Under the pieces are notes generated by a model, which worked only from the letters and a program-made list of their open reading frames with translations, made no database searches and had not been told where the DNA came from. Below, piece after piece: positions 1 through 8,219 of a stretch of DNA of 58,776 bases (its first letter is position 1; each line of letters begins with the position of its first letter). The stretch lies in assembly GCA_019359215.1 (NCBI GenBank), contig JAHHHS010000041.1, positions 1 to 58,776 of the forward strand. The letters are read 5' to 3'. A program made the translations under genes and the position numbers. Source of the DNA: Nostoc indistinguendum CM1-VF10 (GTDB taxonomy: Bacteria > Cyanobacteriota > Cyanobacteriia > Cyanobacteriales > Nostocaceae).

Positions 1-153
1 GTATACACATACTTCAGAAATTGGCGAAAAGATGGAACATGGGTAAGTATCCATGATCAACTCAGAGACTGGGAGAGAGTAAACAATGAGCGAGCAGTCA
101 GCCCAACAGAAGCAATTATTGATAGTCAAAGTGTGAAAACTGCGGCCATGGTC
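1..153 (+). pseudogene. IS5-family transposase fragment
   Basis: Frame 1 is open from the first base and reads VYTYFRNWRKDGTW, then a stretch ending in SPTEAIIDSQSVKTAAM. This is the conserved segment of IS5/IS402-group transposases around the first catalytic aspartate (DSQSVKT). Family similarity stops near base 153 and the frame runs on into the 3' end of the neighbouring desaturase gene. The fragment is cut by the window edge on the left and has lost the rest of the DDE domain on the right, so it is a remnant and not a working gene. Confidence 0.75.
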
Positions 154-176
154 CTTTTCACTTTTCAAACACCCTC

Positions 177-1670
177 TCAGGTTAACGGGAAATCTTGGTT
201 AATAAACCCAGCAGCACTGCGTGTTGCTTCTAAGATTGTGAGTAATCCACTTCCTGGGTGAACTACACCACCAATCCAGTACAATCCATTAATATTTTCA
301 GAACGAATTGGAGGGCGAAATGGCCCAAGTTGGCTCCAATTGTGGCTGAGATTAAACACAGCACCCAAATGAACTAGATAATCATCGCGCCAAGTTGGTG
401 CAGTATAACACCTCTGGGTGACAATATGTTGCTCAATATTGTCATATCCGAGCAAATATAGGCGTTTAAGAATAAAGTCTTGGTAGCTTTTTTGTTTAAT
501 ATCCCAGTCAACAGCATAAGAAGTATTTGGAATTGGCACTAACACATATAATGTGCTATGTCCATCTGGTGCATTACTGGGATCTATAATTGTTGGATTG
601 CAGACATAAATCGGCGGATCAGTTTCATCTAATGCAGAATCATCTACCCAAGGGCGATCGCGTCGTCGAATCTGTTCTGATAAATAGATTTGATGATGTG
701 GTAAGTCTTCGTAGCGGCGATTTATACCTAAATAGAGCATGAAGGTAGAGCATGAAAATTGCATTTGGTTAAGCTTGCGGTCAGTGTAGCGACCTCGTGC
801 TGAAGTTGGTAGCAAATGACGAATAGCGTATCCAAAGTCAGCATTGATCACTACTGCATCAAAATTTAGGCGCTCACCATCTGCTAATTCAATACCACGC
901 GCTTGTCCCTGCTCAATCCAGACTTGATGCACTGGACAATTGAGGTGAATTTGCACGCCCAAGTCTTGAGCAGCCTTGCCCAACCCCTGCGCCAATGCCC
1001 GGAATCCTCCCACTGGATGCCATACTCCTTGGGCAAATTCCAAAAATGGAATCAAACTGAATACACTCGCTGCCACAGTCGGATGCATTCCCAAATATTT
1101 CGAGGGATAACTCAGAGCATAAACCAACCGTTCATCTCGAAAAAATCGCCAAAAGTGTTGATATAAACTCTCCCAGGGGCGAAACGAGAGTAGAGGGACA
1201 ATTTCATTCCAACGTAAGTAACCCAATAGAGTCCGTACAGGGGTTCCTAGATAAGGCTTATAACCCAATTCATATTTACGGATATGCTCTGCGTACCAGC
1301 GATCGAATGCTAATGGTAAATCTGAACACAGGTTTGCCAATTGTGTTTTAAAGGCTCCTAAATCCGAGGTTAAATCAAGTTGTGTACCATCCCAAAATCG
1401 AATACGAGTATAGGGTTCCAATCTTTTGAGTTGAACATAGTCAGCAAAATTTAAGCCAGCTTCCTGAAAAAGCTCTTCATATAGATGTGGCAATTGGAGA
1501 ATAGTCGGCCCTGTATCAAAAGCGTATGAATCAACTTCTAAGCCACGCATCCGCCCACCTATACGTTCAGCCGCCTCAAATATTTGCACTTGATACCCCA
1601 GTCCAGCAAGACGGATAGCTGTGGCTAGACCACCAGGGCCGGCTCCGACAATCGCAATTTTTTTAGACAT
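177..1670 (-). CDS. CrtI-type phytoene desaturase-like FAD oxidoreductase
   Basis: The protein opens with a Rossmann dinucleotide-binding motif (KKIAIVGAGPGGLATAIRLA) and carries an N-terminal FAD signature (ERIGGRM, then FDTGPTI). It ends with the CrtI-family C-terminal pattern GLYWIGGVVHPGSGL. About 497 aa, the usual length of CrtI/CrtD/CrtO-like carotenoid desaturases or isomerases. I chose the ATG at 1670: an AGGAG lies 7 bases upstream and the Rossmann motif starts at once. An alternative ATG at 1685 overlaps the TGA of the upstream regulator as ATGA. Either start means the two genes are translated together from one mRNA. The exact substrate (phytoene, a later carotene, or another polyene) cannot be told from sequence. 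Membrane association is expected for the family. Confidence 0.85.
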   Translation of the reverse strand: MSKKIAIVGAGPGGLATAIRLAGLGYQVQIFEAAERIGGRMRGLEVDSYAFDTGPTILQLPHLYEELFQEAGLNFADYVQLKRLEPYTRIRFWDGTQLDLTSDLGAFKTQLANLCSDLPLAFDRWYAEHIRKYELGYKPYLGTPVRTLLGYLRWNEIVPLLSFRPWESLYQHFWRFFRDERLVYALSYPSKYLGMHPTVAASVFSLIPFLEFAQGVWHPVGGFRALAQGLGKAAQDLGVQIHLNCPVHQVWIEQGQARGIELADGERLNFDAVVINADFGYAIRHLLPTSARGRYTDRKLNQMQFSCSTFMLYLGINRRYEDLPHHQIYLSEQIRRRDRPWVDDSALDETDPPIYVCNPTIIDPSNAPDGHSTLYVLVPIPNTSYAVDWDIKQKSYQDFILKRLYLLGYDNIEQHIVTQRCYTAPTWRDDYLVHLGAVFNLSHNWSQLGPFRPPIRSENINGLYWIGGVVHPGSGLLTILEATRSAAGFINQDFPLT

Positions 1671-1681
1671 AGATAAACTCC

Positions 1682-2356
1682 TCATTTACTTGGGCAATCG
1701 ATACTGTCAGGAAAGAGTGGTTGAAGATAACCAATCAAAACTTGTTTAGTCTGTGCTACTAGTTGCCGTCGTAAGTGATCGTCTTGGGCGAGCGACATTA
1801 ACTGAAGCGCCCCGGCAATTTCTACACTGACTAAAGCTACTAAATGCCGTTGTTGTGAATTCATTTCCGGTTGCCGTAAAGCAAAGAAGTTATCTAATTG
1901 CTCTACAATCTCATGGTCAACTCGCTGATTTACTGCCTGCAATTCGCCAGATATTCGCGATCGCAGCATAGTTACCCGACAACCCGGTTGAGTAGTATAA
2001 AATTTATCAAAATCTTCAATTGCTTCACTCAACAATATTGCTAAGGGGTAATTAATCGTTGAGGGATTAAACCTAGCCGCAAATAACTCTCGCATTTGTT
2101 GTGCATATCGCTCTGATAGCGCATGAACAATAGCCTCCTTGTCAGGAAAAAAGCGGTAGAGTGAACCAATTGAAATATTTGCCCGCTTTACAATCAATTC
2201 GGTTGAAACCGCTTCATAGCCTACTTCTTCCAATAACTGAGCAGCTATATCCAAGATTTGATTGACCCGTTGGCGACTGCGGGTTTGTTGCGGTAATCGA
2301 CGAAGTGTTTCGGGATTGTGAATCTTGGAAGACATAAATTGGTTAGAAGTAAACAC
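1682..2356 (-). CDS. TetR-family transcriptional regulator
   Basis: A 224-aa TetR/AcrR-type repressor. The N-terminal helix-turn-helix covers residues about 25-70 (RVNQILDIAAQLLEEVGY, then ISIGSLYRFFPDKEAIV, the typical recognition helix followed by YxxFxxKE). The rest is a helical ligand-binding domain with no recognisable ligand signature. The frame opens with GTG at 2356; an ATG at 2335 is an alternative start. Its stop overlaps the first possible start of the CrtI-like gene (ATGA), so the regulator and the desaturase form a coupled pair. The regulator probably controls its own operon, which is inference from TetR precedent. Confidence 0.85.
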   Translation of the reverse strand: MFTSNQFMSSKIHNPETLRRLPQQTRSRQRVNQILDIAAQLLEEVGYEAVSTELIVKRANISIGSLYRFFPDKEAIVHALSERYAQQMRELFAARFNPSTINYPLAILLSEAIEDFDKFYTTQPGCRVTMLRSRISGELQAVNQRVDHEIVEQLDNFFALRQPEMNSQQRHLVALVSVEIAGALQLMSLAQDDHLRRQLVAQTKQVLIGYLQPLFPDSIDCPSK

Positions 2357-3004
2357 GAGCAGATATCATATTATCACTATAAAACGCGACAATTATTCAT
2401 TTTTTGATGTCTAGTTTTAGCGAAGAAACAATTTCGATCGTTCAGCCTCAAAAAACTCCTCTGCTCCTTCTCCCCCTCAAACTTGTGAGAAATGCGGAAC
2501 TGGCAAATTCTCATACTATTTCTTTATGAAGCTACGCCAATTTTTTTGGCTTCTAGTTTCTTCTTTTGTTTGTGTCCTACCTTGCAGGAAGCATCGTTTC
2601 TTTAAAAATTGTTAGAGAAACTTTATCAAATCCTTGCACAAAAGGCTCTCCACTCCCATATCACTCTGGAAATTAACAGGACTCTACCACGACATCTCCA
2701 TAAATTTTTGGCATTTGTTGTAAAAAATAAAACATATTTCAGAATATTTCCTGAAGTGCATCGCTTGTGTAAAGGTTAGTTTTAATACATGAGTTCCCAA
2801 GGCTCAGTTACACCGCGTACAACAAGTTCGACGAAGTTGTTACATTAGTTCCCTTAAGTTAAGGGGTAAACCTACTAAAGTTTCAACCAATTCAAGTTTA
2901 ACCACTCAACAAACGCAGAGAAGACACGAAATGTCTCCGGCTTTGCGCTGTTTATTGCTGAGAACGTACTACCAATTCACCTTACACATATTCGGAGTAA
3001 AACA
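2357..3004. other. Intergenic region between divergent tetR and beta-helix genes
   Basis: 648 bases without a convincing gene. It must hold the promoters of the TetR-crtI pair (leftward) and of the beta-helix gene (rightward). A small hairpin, CCCTTAA-G-TTAAGGG, lies at 2851-2865. No tRNA, riboswitch or transposase remnant was recognised. Confidence 0.5.
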
Positions 3005-4168
3005 ATGGCTGGCAAAACATACTACGTTTCTGGAACAGGTAATGATAAAAATGATGGCTCGAACCAGAAAGCCGCATTTCGCACTCTCCAAAAAGCTGGG
3101 GATTTGGTGAAAGCAGGTGATACCGTCTACGTGATGAATGGTACTTACACAAATCCTTATGCAAACATTTTAAGTATCGCGAATAAAAATGGTAGTGCCA
3201 ATGCGCCGATTACTTTTAAAGCATTGTCAGGGCACAACCCAGTTTTAGTTACAGATAAACATAATTGGAATGCCATTTCAATCACTGGTTCTTCTTATAT
3301 TAATATTGAAGGATTGACGCTCAAAGGTGCGCGAGACAAAATCACACTAGCTTACGCGCTCAAAGAAAAGACAAATCTAAATAATCCCGCCACCTCTGGG
3401 AATGGCATCAACATTACTTATAGTCAAGAAGATTCCAAAAAGCGATCGCATCACATCACAATCAGCGACAACAAGGTTTCTAATTTTCCCGGTGGTGGAA
3501 TTACAGCTATTGAAGCAGATTACATTACCGTAAAAGATAACGTTGTTTCTGGAAATGCCTGGTACTCACCTTTTGGAGCTCAAGGAATCTCAATGTTGCA
3601 CCTGTGGAATTCTGATAAGAATACCAAAGATTACAAAATAGTTATTGAAGACAATACTGTTTTCGATAATAAACAATTGGTTCCCTACTACGCTGTGGGA
3701 AAAATCACAGAAGGACACGGCGTAATGGTTGACCGTGCCTATATTGGTAGTGATTCCTATAAAGGAAAAATCCTAATCAGCGATAATCTAATTTACAAGA
3801 ATGGTGGTTCAGGTATCCAGCTTTTCAGAGCGGATAATCCCATAGATGTCTTGCACAACACGACCTACAAAAACTCTCAAGTTTTGACAACAGGTGAAAT
3901 ATTCATTAACAAAGCTAATGACGTAGATGTAGAGAACAGTATCTTTTTCGGCAAAGGTGGACAAGCCATTAACCCGATCTCCAATTCTACAGGTTTCTCT
4001 TTTGAAGATAACCTTGTTTACAACGGCAGTTTCAAAAATACTGGAAGCGGAAGCGGTAACATCATTGGGAAAGACCCTTTATTTGTTAACCCAGCAAGCG
4101 GTAACTTTGATTTGCAAGCCTTAAGCCCTGCAATTATAGGAGGAACAACATTAGGAATTATTGATTAG
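3005..4168 (+). CDS. Right-handed parallel beta-helix protein (pectate-lyase-like)
   Basis: A 387-aa protein opening with TYYVSGTGNDKNDGS, then FRTLQKAGDLVKAGDTVYV and NGTY. This is the classic N-terminus of secreted beta-helix proteins (PL9/DUF1565-like, PbH1 repeats). The middle has repeated ISDNxV, IEDNTV and ISDNLI rungs typical of parallel beta-helix coils. No signal peptide is visible, which is odd for a family that usually acts on extracellular polysaccharide; export may use a C-terminal or non-classical route. A GGAG lies about 8 bases before the ATG. Catalytic residues cannot be assigned with confidence. It could be a polysaccharide lyase, an epimerase or a structural surface protein. 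The gene stands alone, followed by an IS630 remnant. Confidence 0.75.
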   Translation: MAGKTYYVSGTGNDKNDGSNQKAAFRTLQKAGDLVKAGDTVYVMNGTYTNPYANILSIANKNGSANAPITFKALSGHNPVLVTDKHNWNAISITGSSYINIEGLTLKGARDKITLAYALKEKTNLNNPATSGNGINITYSQEDSKKRSHHITISDNKVSNFPGGGITAIEADYITVKDNVVSGNAWYSPFGAQGISMLHLWNSDKNTKDYKIVIEDNTVFDNKQLVPYYAVGKITEGHGVMVDRAYIGSDSYKGKILISDNLIYKNGGSGIQLFRADNPIDVLHNTTYKNSQVLTTGEIFINKANDVDVENSIFFGKGGQAINPISNSTGFSFEDNLVYNGSFKNTGSGSGNIIGKDPLFVNPASGNFDLQALSPAIIGGTTLGIID

Positions 4169-4352
4169 AGAGTAATTTACATTTATTGCTCCCCTTAAAA
4201 TTTATGGCAAAGTACTACATTGCTGAAATAGCTAAAGTGTGGTATGGATTGATTTTCGTCAAAGTATTATTTCAGTGATGCAAAATCTAAAAAGCAACAA
4301 AAAAACCTATCCTTCATAAAGGTTGGGGGCATAGACAAAACATACTATATTC

Positions 4353-4515
4353 CATGAGCTAGTGATTATCCTCGATAATGCCAGTTTCCATAAAAGAAAA
4401 GATATCTTAGCTCAGATTGAGGCAAAAACGCCAAATATTATCCGGTAATTCTTACCAGACTACAGTTCAGATTACAATTTGATTCAATTAGTTTGGCATT
4501 CAGCAAAAGAATTAT
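4353..4515 (+). pseudogene. IS630-family transposase remnant
   Basis: The plus strand reads HELVIILDNASFHKRKDIL, then after an in-frame TAA, FLPDYSSDYNLIQLVWHSAKE. These are the last two DDE blocks of IS630/Tc1-mariner transposases (LDNASFHK and LPxYSPDLNPIExLWHxxKE). The stop after PNIIR and changes inside the second block show decay. Only the C-terminal third is left. It abuts and slightly overlaps the 3' end of the convergent gene at 4512. Confidence 0.8.
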
Positions 4516-5531
4516 TGCCGTTGATTTTGATTAGACCAAATTGGCAGTTTATTGACTTTTTCAAATGTTAATTCTACATAAGTTGTTTGGCTTTGTCCAA
4601 TTGTTGTTGTACCAAAATAGCCTTGAGATCCACTATGAGCATGAGGACCTGTTTTCATAACTGTATAACGTCCTTGAAGACGAGCTTGATTAAAAGGTGA
4701 GCCTACTGTAATTGGCCAGCGTGAAGCAAATACAATTTGGCTAATATCTTCAATCCAGTCTCGACTACCTACAAGTTGGTACACATGGTCAACTTTATCA
4801 AAGCCTTTTTCGCCATCAAAATCGCCACCTATTGAAACAACAATTAATTGAGAATTTAGCCACTGATCGAGATCAGAAACCGCACCAAGAGCAACTTGCA
4901 CTCCACCACTGGTTCCAACTAAAATAATTTTCAGCCCTTGTTTAGGACGTTTGGATAAAGGGTATACGGCATTCATGCGATCGACGATCGCATTCGCAAT
5001 TCCCAAGTTATAAATATGTCCATAACGGTCATCGGCAGAAATAGCAAACCGCCAGAGATTACGGATTTTAATTAAAACATCTGTATTAGAGAACAAACCA
5101 TCTGCTTTTTCAGCTGCACTCCACAGAGGTGCTAATAACCGTTGCCCTCCTAAACTTTCGTTAGTAGCGGAGTAAGGAAAAACATCCCGCACTGTTACAC
5201 AATTACGATGAATTTGCTCTAATTTATTTAAAAAAAATTCTTCGCCTGGAGTTAATTGGTTGGCCGAAAAATCTCCTACTCCTGGTAAAAAAACTATATA
5301 GCAATCAATATTTCTAGACTTGTCAACTTCGAGTAAAGGGTTATCCCTGGGTAACTTTTTCGTTAGATTTTTCTTAATCCCCAAGCTTTCAGAACTTTGA
5401 CTCAACCACCATACCAATGTTCCCACAGGGGCAAAAGTTCCCCAGGCAAGAAGTATTATACCTGCTAAAACCAACAGCCTTAATGTTCCACTTTGCAACC
5501 ATAGCAGTATTTGTCCGCCAATCCTACGCAT
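4512..5531 (-). CDS. Membrane-anchored alpha/beta-hydrolase-like protein of unknown function
   Basis: A 339-aa protein with one N-terminal membrane helix (LLVLAGIILLAWGTFAPVGTLVWWL, about residues 18-42) followed by a soluble domain. That domain holds IVFLPGVGDF near residue 80 and KIILVGTSGGVQVALGA near residue 200. The second resembles a lipase/esterase nucleophile elbow (GxSxG, here GTSGG). No catalytic triad can be completed from sequence alone. The likely location is the cytoplasmic membrane with the soluble domain outside. The last codon lies against an IS630 remnant, so the natural C-terminus may have been altered. The gene is divergent from the Yip1 gene. Confidence 0.55.
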   Translation of the reverse strand: MRRIGGQILLWLQSGTLRLLVLAGIILLAWGTFAPVGTLVWWLSQSSESLGIKKNLTKKLPRDNPLLEVDKSRNIDCYIVFLPGVGDFSANQLTPGEEFFLNKLEQIHRNCVTVRDVFPYSATNESLGGQRLLAPLWSAAEKADGLFSNTDVLIKIRNLWRFAISADDRYGHIYNLGIANAIVDRMNAVYPLSKRPKQGLKIILVGTSGGVQVALGAVSDLDQWLNSQLIVVSIGGDFDGEKGFDKVDHVYQLVGSRDWIEDISQIVFASRWPITVGSPFNQARLQGRYTVMKTGPHAHSGSQGYFGTTTIGQSQTTYVELTFEKVNKLPIWSNQNQRQ

Positions 5532-5655
5532 TTGAGATTATTGTTTTATATAGTTGATAAATAAAATAATTTTGAGCTTAAATCTTTGATTTTTAATTAT
5601 TTATTCTATAAAATTCTACTTTTTGTAATTTGTCATCCCTCATTAGTTAGAAAAA

Positions 5656-6225
5656 ATGAGCAGTAATAAATCAAGGCATGGTTTGTGTCATACACTTCGG
5701 TATGCTCTAGCTTTGAATGGCGACTTCTATGAAAATGCTCGCAATACACAGCGAAACCAGAGGTTAGCTCTAAGTATTGTAATTCTAGCTGCTATTTCTC
5801 ATGCCATAGGTAGTGGCGTAATTTTATTAATAAATCGAGCTACAGTTTTTGTACTTTTGACGGGTCTTTTGATTGATGCGATCGCTATTGTTGCAGGATA
5901 CTATTTTTGGACATTCACAATTTTGAAGATTGGGCAATGGCTCAAACCCATCGATCCTACTTACGATGAATTACTTATTCCGATAGGCTTTGCCTATGCA
6001 CCGCAAGTACTGAATTTTTTAACTCTCATTCCCTTACTAGGACGACCAATTGAGCTTATATTGGCGTTGTGGAGTTTATTGGCGGTAATCGTCGCAGTAC
6101 GCCAAGGGTTAGATATTACTACTCAACGAGCAACATTTATTTGTTTAGTAGGCTGGCCCTTAATTCAAATTGCGATCGGTTTTGTACAAGTTTTGGAGCA
6201 ACAATTGGTAAGATGGACAAGCTGA
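5656..6225 (+). CDS. Yip1-family integral membrane protein
   Basis: A 189-aa protein with about five hydrophobic segments: LALSIVILAAISHAIGS, VFVLLTGLLIDAIAIVAGYYFW, a helix near LTLIPLLG, LILALWSLLAVIVAV, and FICLVGWPLIQIAIGF. The N-terminal amphipathic segment and the pattern FAYAPQVLNFL...IPLLG...LWSLLAVIVAVRQG are characteristic of bacterial YIP1-domain proteins. Their biochemical role is not established. It is a single gene, divergent from the hydrolase-like gene at 5531. The 190 bases after its stop carry a short G/C palindromic repeat of the Nostoc type (about 6228-6275). Confidence 0.7.
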   Translation: MSSNKSRHGLCHTLRYALALNGDFYENARNTQRNQRLALSIVILAAISHAIGSGVILLINRATVFVLLTGLLIDAIAIVAGYYFWTFTILKIGQWLKPIDPTYDELLIPIGFAYAPQVLNFLTLIPLLGRPIELILALWSLLAVIVAVRQGLDITTQRATFICLVGWPLIQIAIGFVQVLEQQLVRWTS

Positions 6226-6415
6226 GAGGTATCCTACCCGCAGGGAACGTAAGAGAAGCCCATTGCGAGTTGGGTTTATTGTCTGACATTCCATGAATCT
6301 AATTACAGGTGTGGAGTGGGAGCTTACTAAAATTGTTAGTAAATCATTTTGGAAAGATTTTTCCTGATTATAAATGTTATAGCAATTCTGGGGTTTTGTA
6401 TGAATTAAGATTCGA

Positions 6416-7759
6416 TTAATGCTGTAGCAACAATCCTTCATCAGTATCCAAAGCTGCGAAGGGATTTTCTATATCTATCGATGAAACAATAGCTTCTAGC
6501 TTGTCACAACTTGAGCGCACTAAACGCAAACCGGCATCTAATGAAAGTTGAGTTGTTGTTGGGGTAAAGTCTTGCAAGATGCTGGCTTCTATCGTCTGAT
6601 ACTGATCAAGGTGTCTGCTGAGTTTTGCCAGAAAATTTGCTCCTTCGCCACCAACAGCGCTAGCAAACTGCAAAATGGAATCGACGTAAGTTCTAACTTT
6701 GGGGTTTTTAATTCCTTCTGTAGCTGAGGCGTAGAGCAATTCCCCATTAAGATATTCAAAATCTGGCACATACAAGCGATTGCCAACTAGTTCAAATATC
6801 TGCATTCCTTTAGATGGCCTTACTGTTAACTTCTCCTGCCTGACTCGATCAGCTAATTTTTCCAGTAATGTAATTACAAATAAAATTACAGAGGGAAAGT
6901 TGCTATCTATACACCTGATTTCTACTGTGCCAAGTTTGTTGAGTCGAACTGGATTCCAAGCTGACTTGAGTAAGCTAACTCCCGCTTCTTTGAACAGGTT
7001 CGGTTGAATTCCGGCTTTTTCCATAGCTTGCAGCCAAGCATAATAACGAGCGAACTGCTGCTCAACTAAACCCTCAACACTTTCGGCATAAGGCATGAGT
7101 CCACCGACAGGTTGTAAATTAGTATAAACTCCCTCCCAACCGAAGGTTTCGCTACCTCGATAACGAATTGTATGCACGGCTAGCCCAAACGCCTGTCCTT
7201 CATAAAAGGGACACGCCCGCGTCAGGGAAATAAGTGCAGAGTCGCAAGCTGTAGCTAAATTATAGATATTTAATAGTTCTTCTCGCTCAATTGATGTCGA
7301 GTTATAAGATACTGCAACACGAGGGTCAATTACCCCAGTTGGGACTTCTAAATGCAGGTGTGTACCTGTACATTTTCCGGCGTGCAAGAATTTTGAAATG
7401 CCGACAGTTTGCGCTTGGATATGGTAATTAGGGCGATCTCGCATAACTGGCATAGTAGGCAAAGGATAGCTAGACAGAGGGTAAAGGCGTAAACCCATCT
7501 GTTGCGCTACAGCGATCGCCAATTTGAGATTTTTGAGATAAACTCTCGCTAGTTCTTTGGCAGTGTCGGCAGGAGGTGTGTTAATTTCTACCATGCTTTT
7601 AACGAACTCTGCCACAAAGTAATTTGGGTTTAAACCTTGTGCTTGAGCTTTGAAGTGACAACTCTTTAAAAACTCATCGGCGCGATCGCTCAAGCTACCA
7701 GCTTCATCTACCAGAAAAAATTCTTGCTCCAGACCGATACGACGCTTAACTATCGTCAT
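6416..7759 (-). CDS. gshA: Glutamate-cysteine ligase (GCS2/YbdK type)
   Basis: Catalyses ATP-dependent joining of L-glutamate and L-cysteine, the first step of glutathione synthesis in the cytoplasm. The N-terminus VKRRIGLEQEFFLVDEAG is the family's substrate/metal-binding strand. The segment GTHLHLEVPTG and the later LNKLGTVEIRCIDSNFPS match the glutamine-synthetase-like fold of GCS2 enzymes. I set the start at the ATG 7759 because GGAGG lies five bases upstream. The longer frame to 7795 lacks such a site. This gives 447 aa, close to other cyanobacterial versions. The cyanobacterial branch is a known functional GshA although it belongs to the carboxylate-amine ligase family. It stands alone and converges on the Yip1 gene. 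Confidence 0.85.
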   Translation of the reverse strand: MTIVKRRIGLEQEFFLVDEAGSLSDRADEFLKSCHFKAQAQGLNPNYFVAEFVKSMVEINTPPADTAKELARVYLKNLKLAIAVAQQMGLRLYPLSSYPLPTMPVMRDRPNYHIQAQTVGISKFLHAGKCTGTHLHLEVPTGVIDPRVAVSYNSTSIEREELLNIYNLATACDSALISLTRACPFYEGQAFGLAVHTIRYRGSETFGWEGVYTNLQPVGGLMPYAESVEGLVEQQFARYYAWLQAMEKAGIQPNLFKEAGVSLLKSAWNPVRLNKLGTVEIRCIDSNFPSVILFVITLLEKLADRVRQEKLTVRPSKGMQIFELVGNRLYVPDFEYLNGELLYASATEGIKNPKVRTYVDSILQFASAVGGEGANFLAKLSRHLDQYQTIEASILQDFTPTTTQLSLDAGLRLVRSSCDKLEAIVSSIDIENPFAALDTDEGLLLQH

Positions 7760-7795
7760 CAAGACCTCCACAAGGGTAATCCGCCATAGCCTCAA

Positions 7796-8219
7796 TATAT
7801 GTAGCTTAAAGGATAAAGTTACCGCAAGACAAAACCGATTTGAGCCAATTGACTTGGAAAATCATACAGTGAAACACACTCCCACCCCTGGCCATCAGTA
7901 ATGATTTCCCTTTAATATGTCAAAAATTAATAATAATTTCCAGTTTAAATCCTACTGTGATTTAAAATTGAGATAAATCTAATGAATAGAAATTTAAAAT
8001 TGGCAGTGTATAATCACAAAATTTAAAATAACGATAGTAGAGTGGGTAGGTAACATTATTTACCCTAAACATATAATAAACGAGCAATAACCGATCACAA
8101 TCATCCTGTAATTATTCGCACGAAGCAGTTAAACATTTTATAATTAATCCTTTTTAGTACCACAATAAGTTTTTCGTAGCTAATTTAAGAACTTAGCTCA
8201 CTCAAGTGGCAATATAAAT
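7796..8219. promoter_or_regulatory. AT-rich divergent intergenic region
   Basis: Some 420 AT-rich bases between the divergent gshA and the giant kinase gene. It must contain the promoters of both. No open frame, hairpin or repeat of note was seen, and no single -10/-35 pair stands out. Confidence 0.4.
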
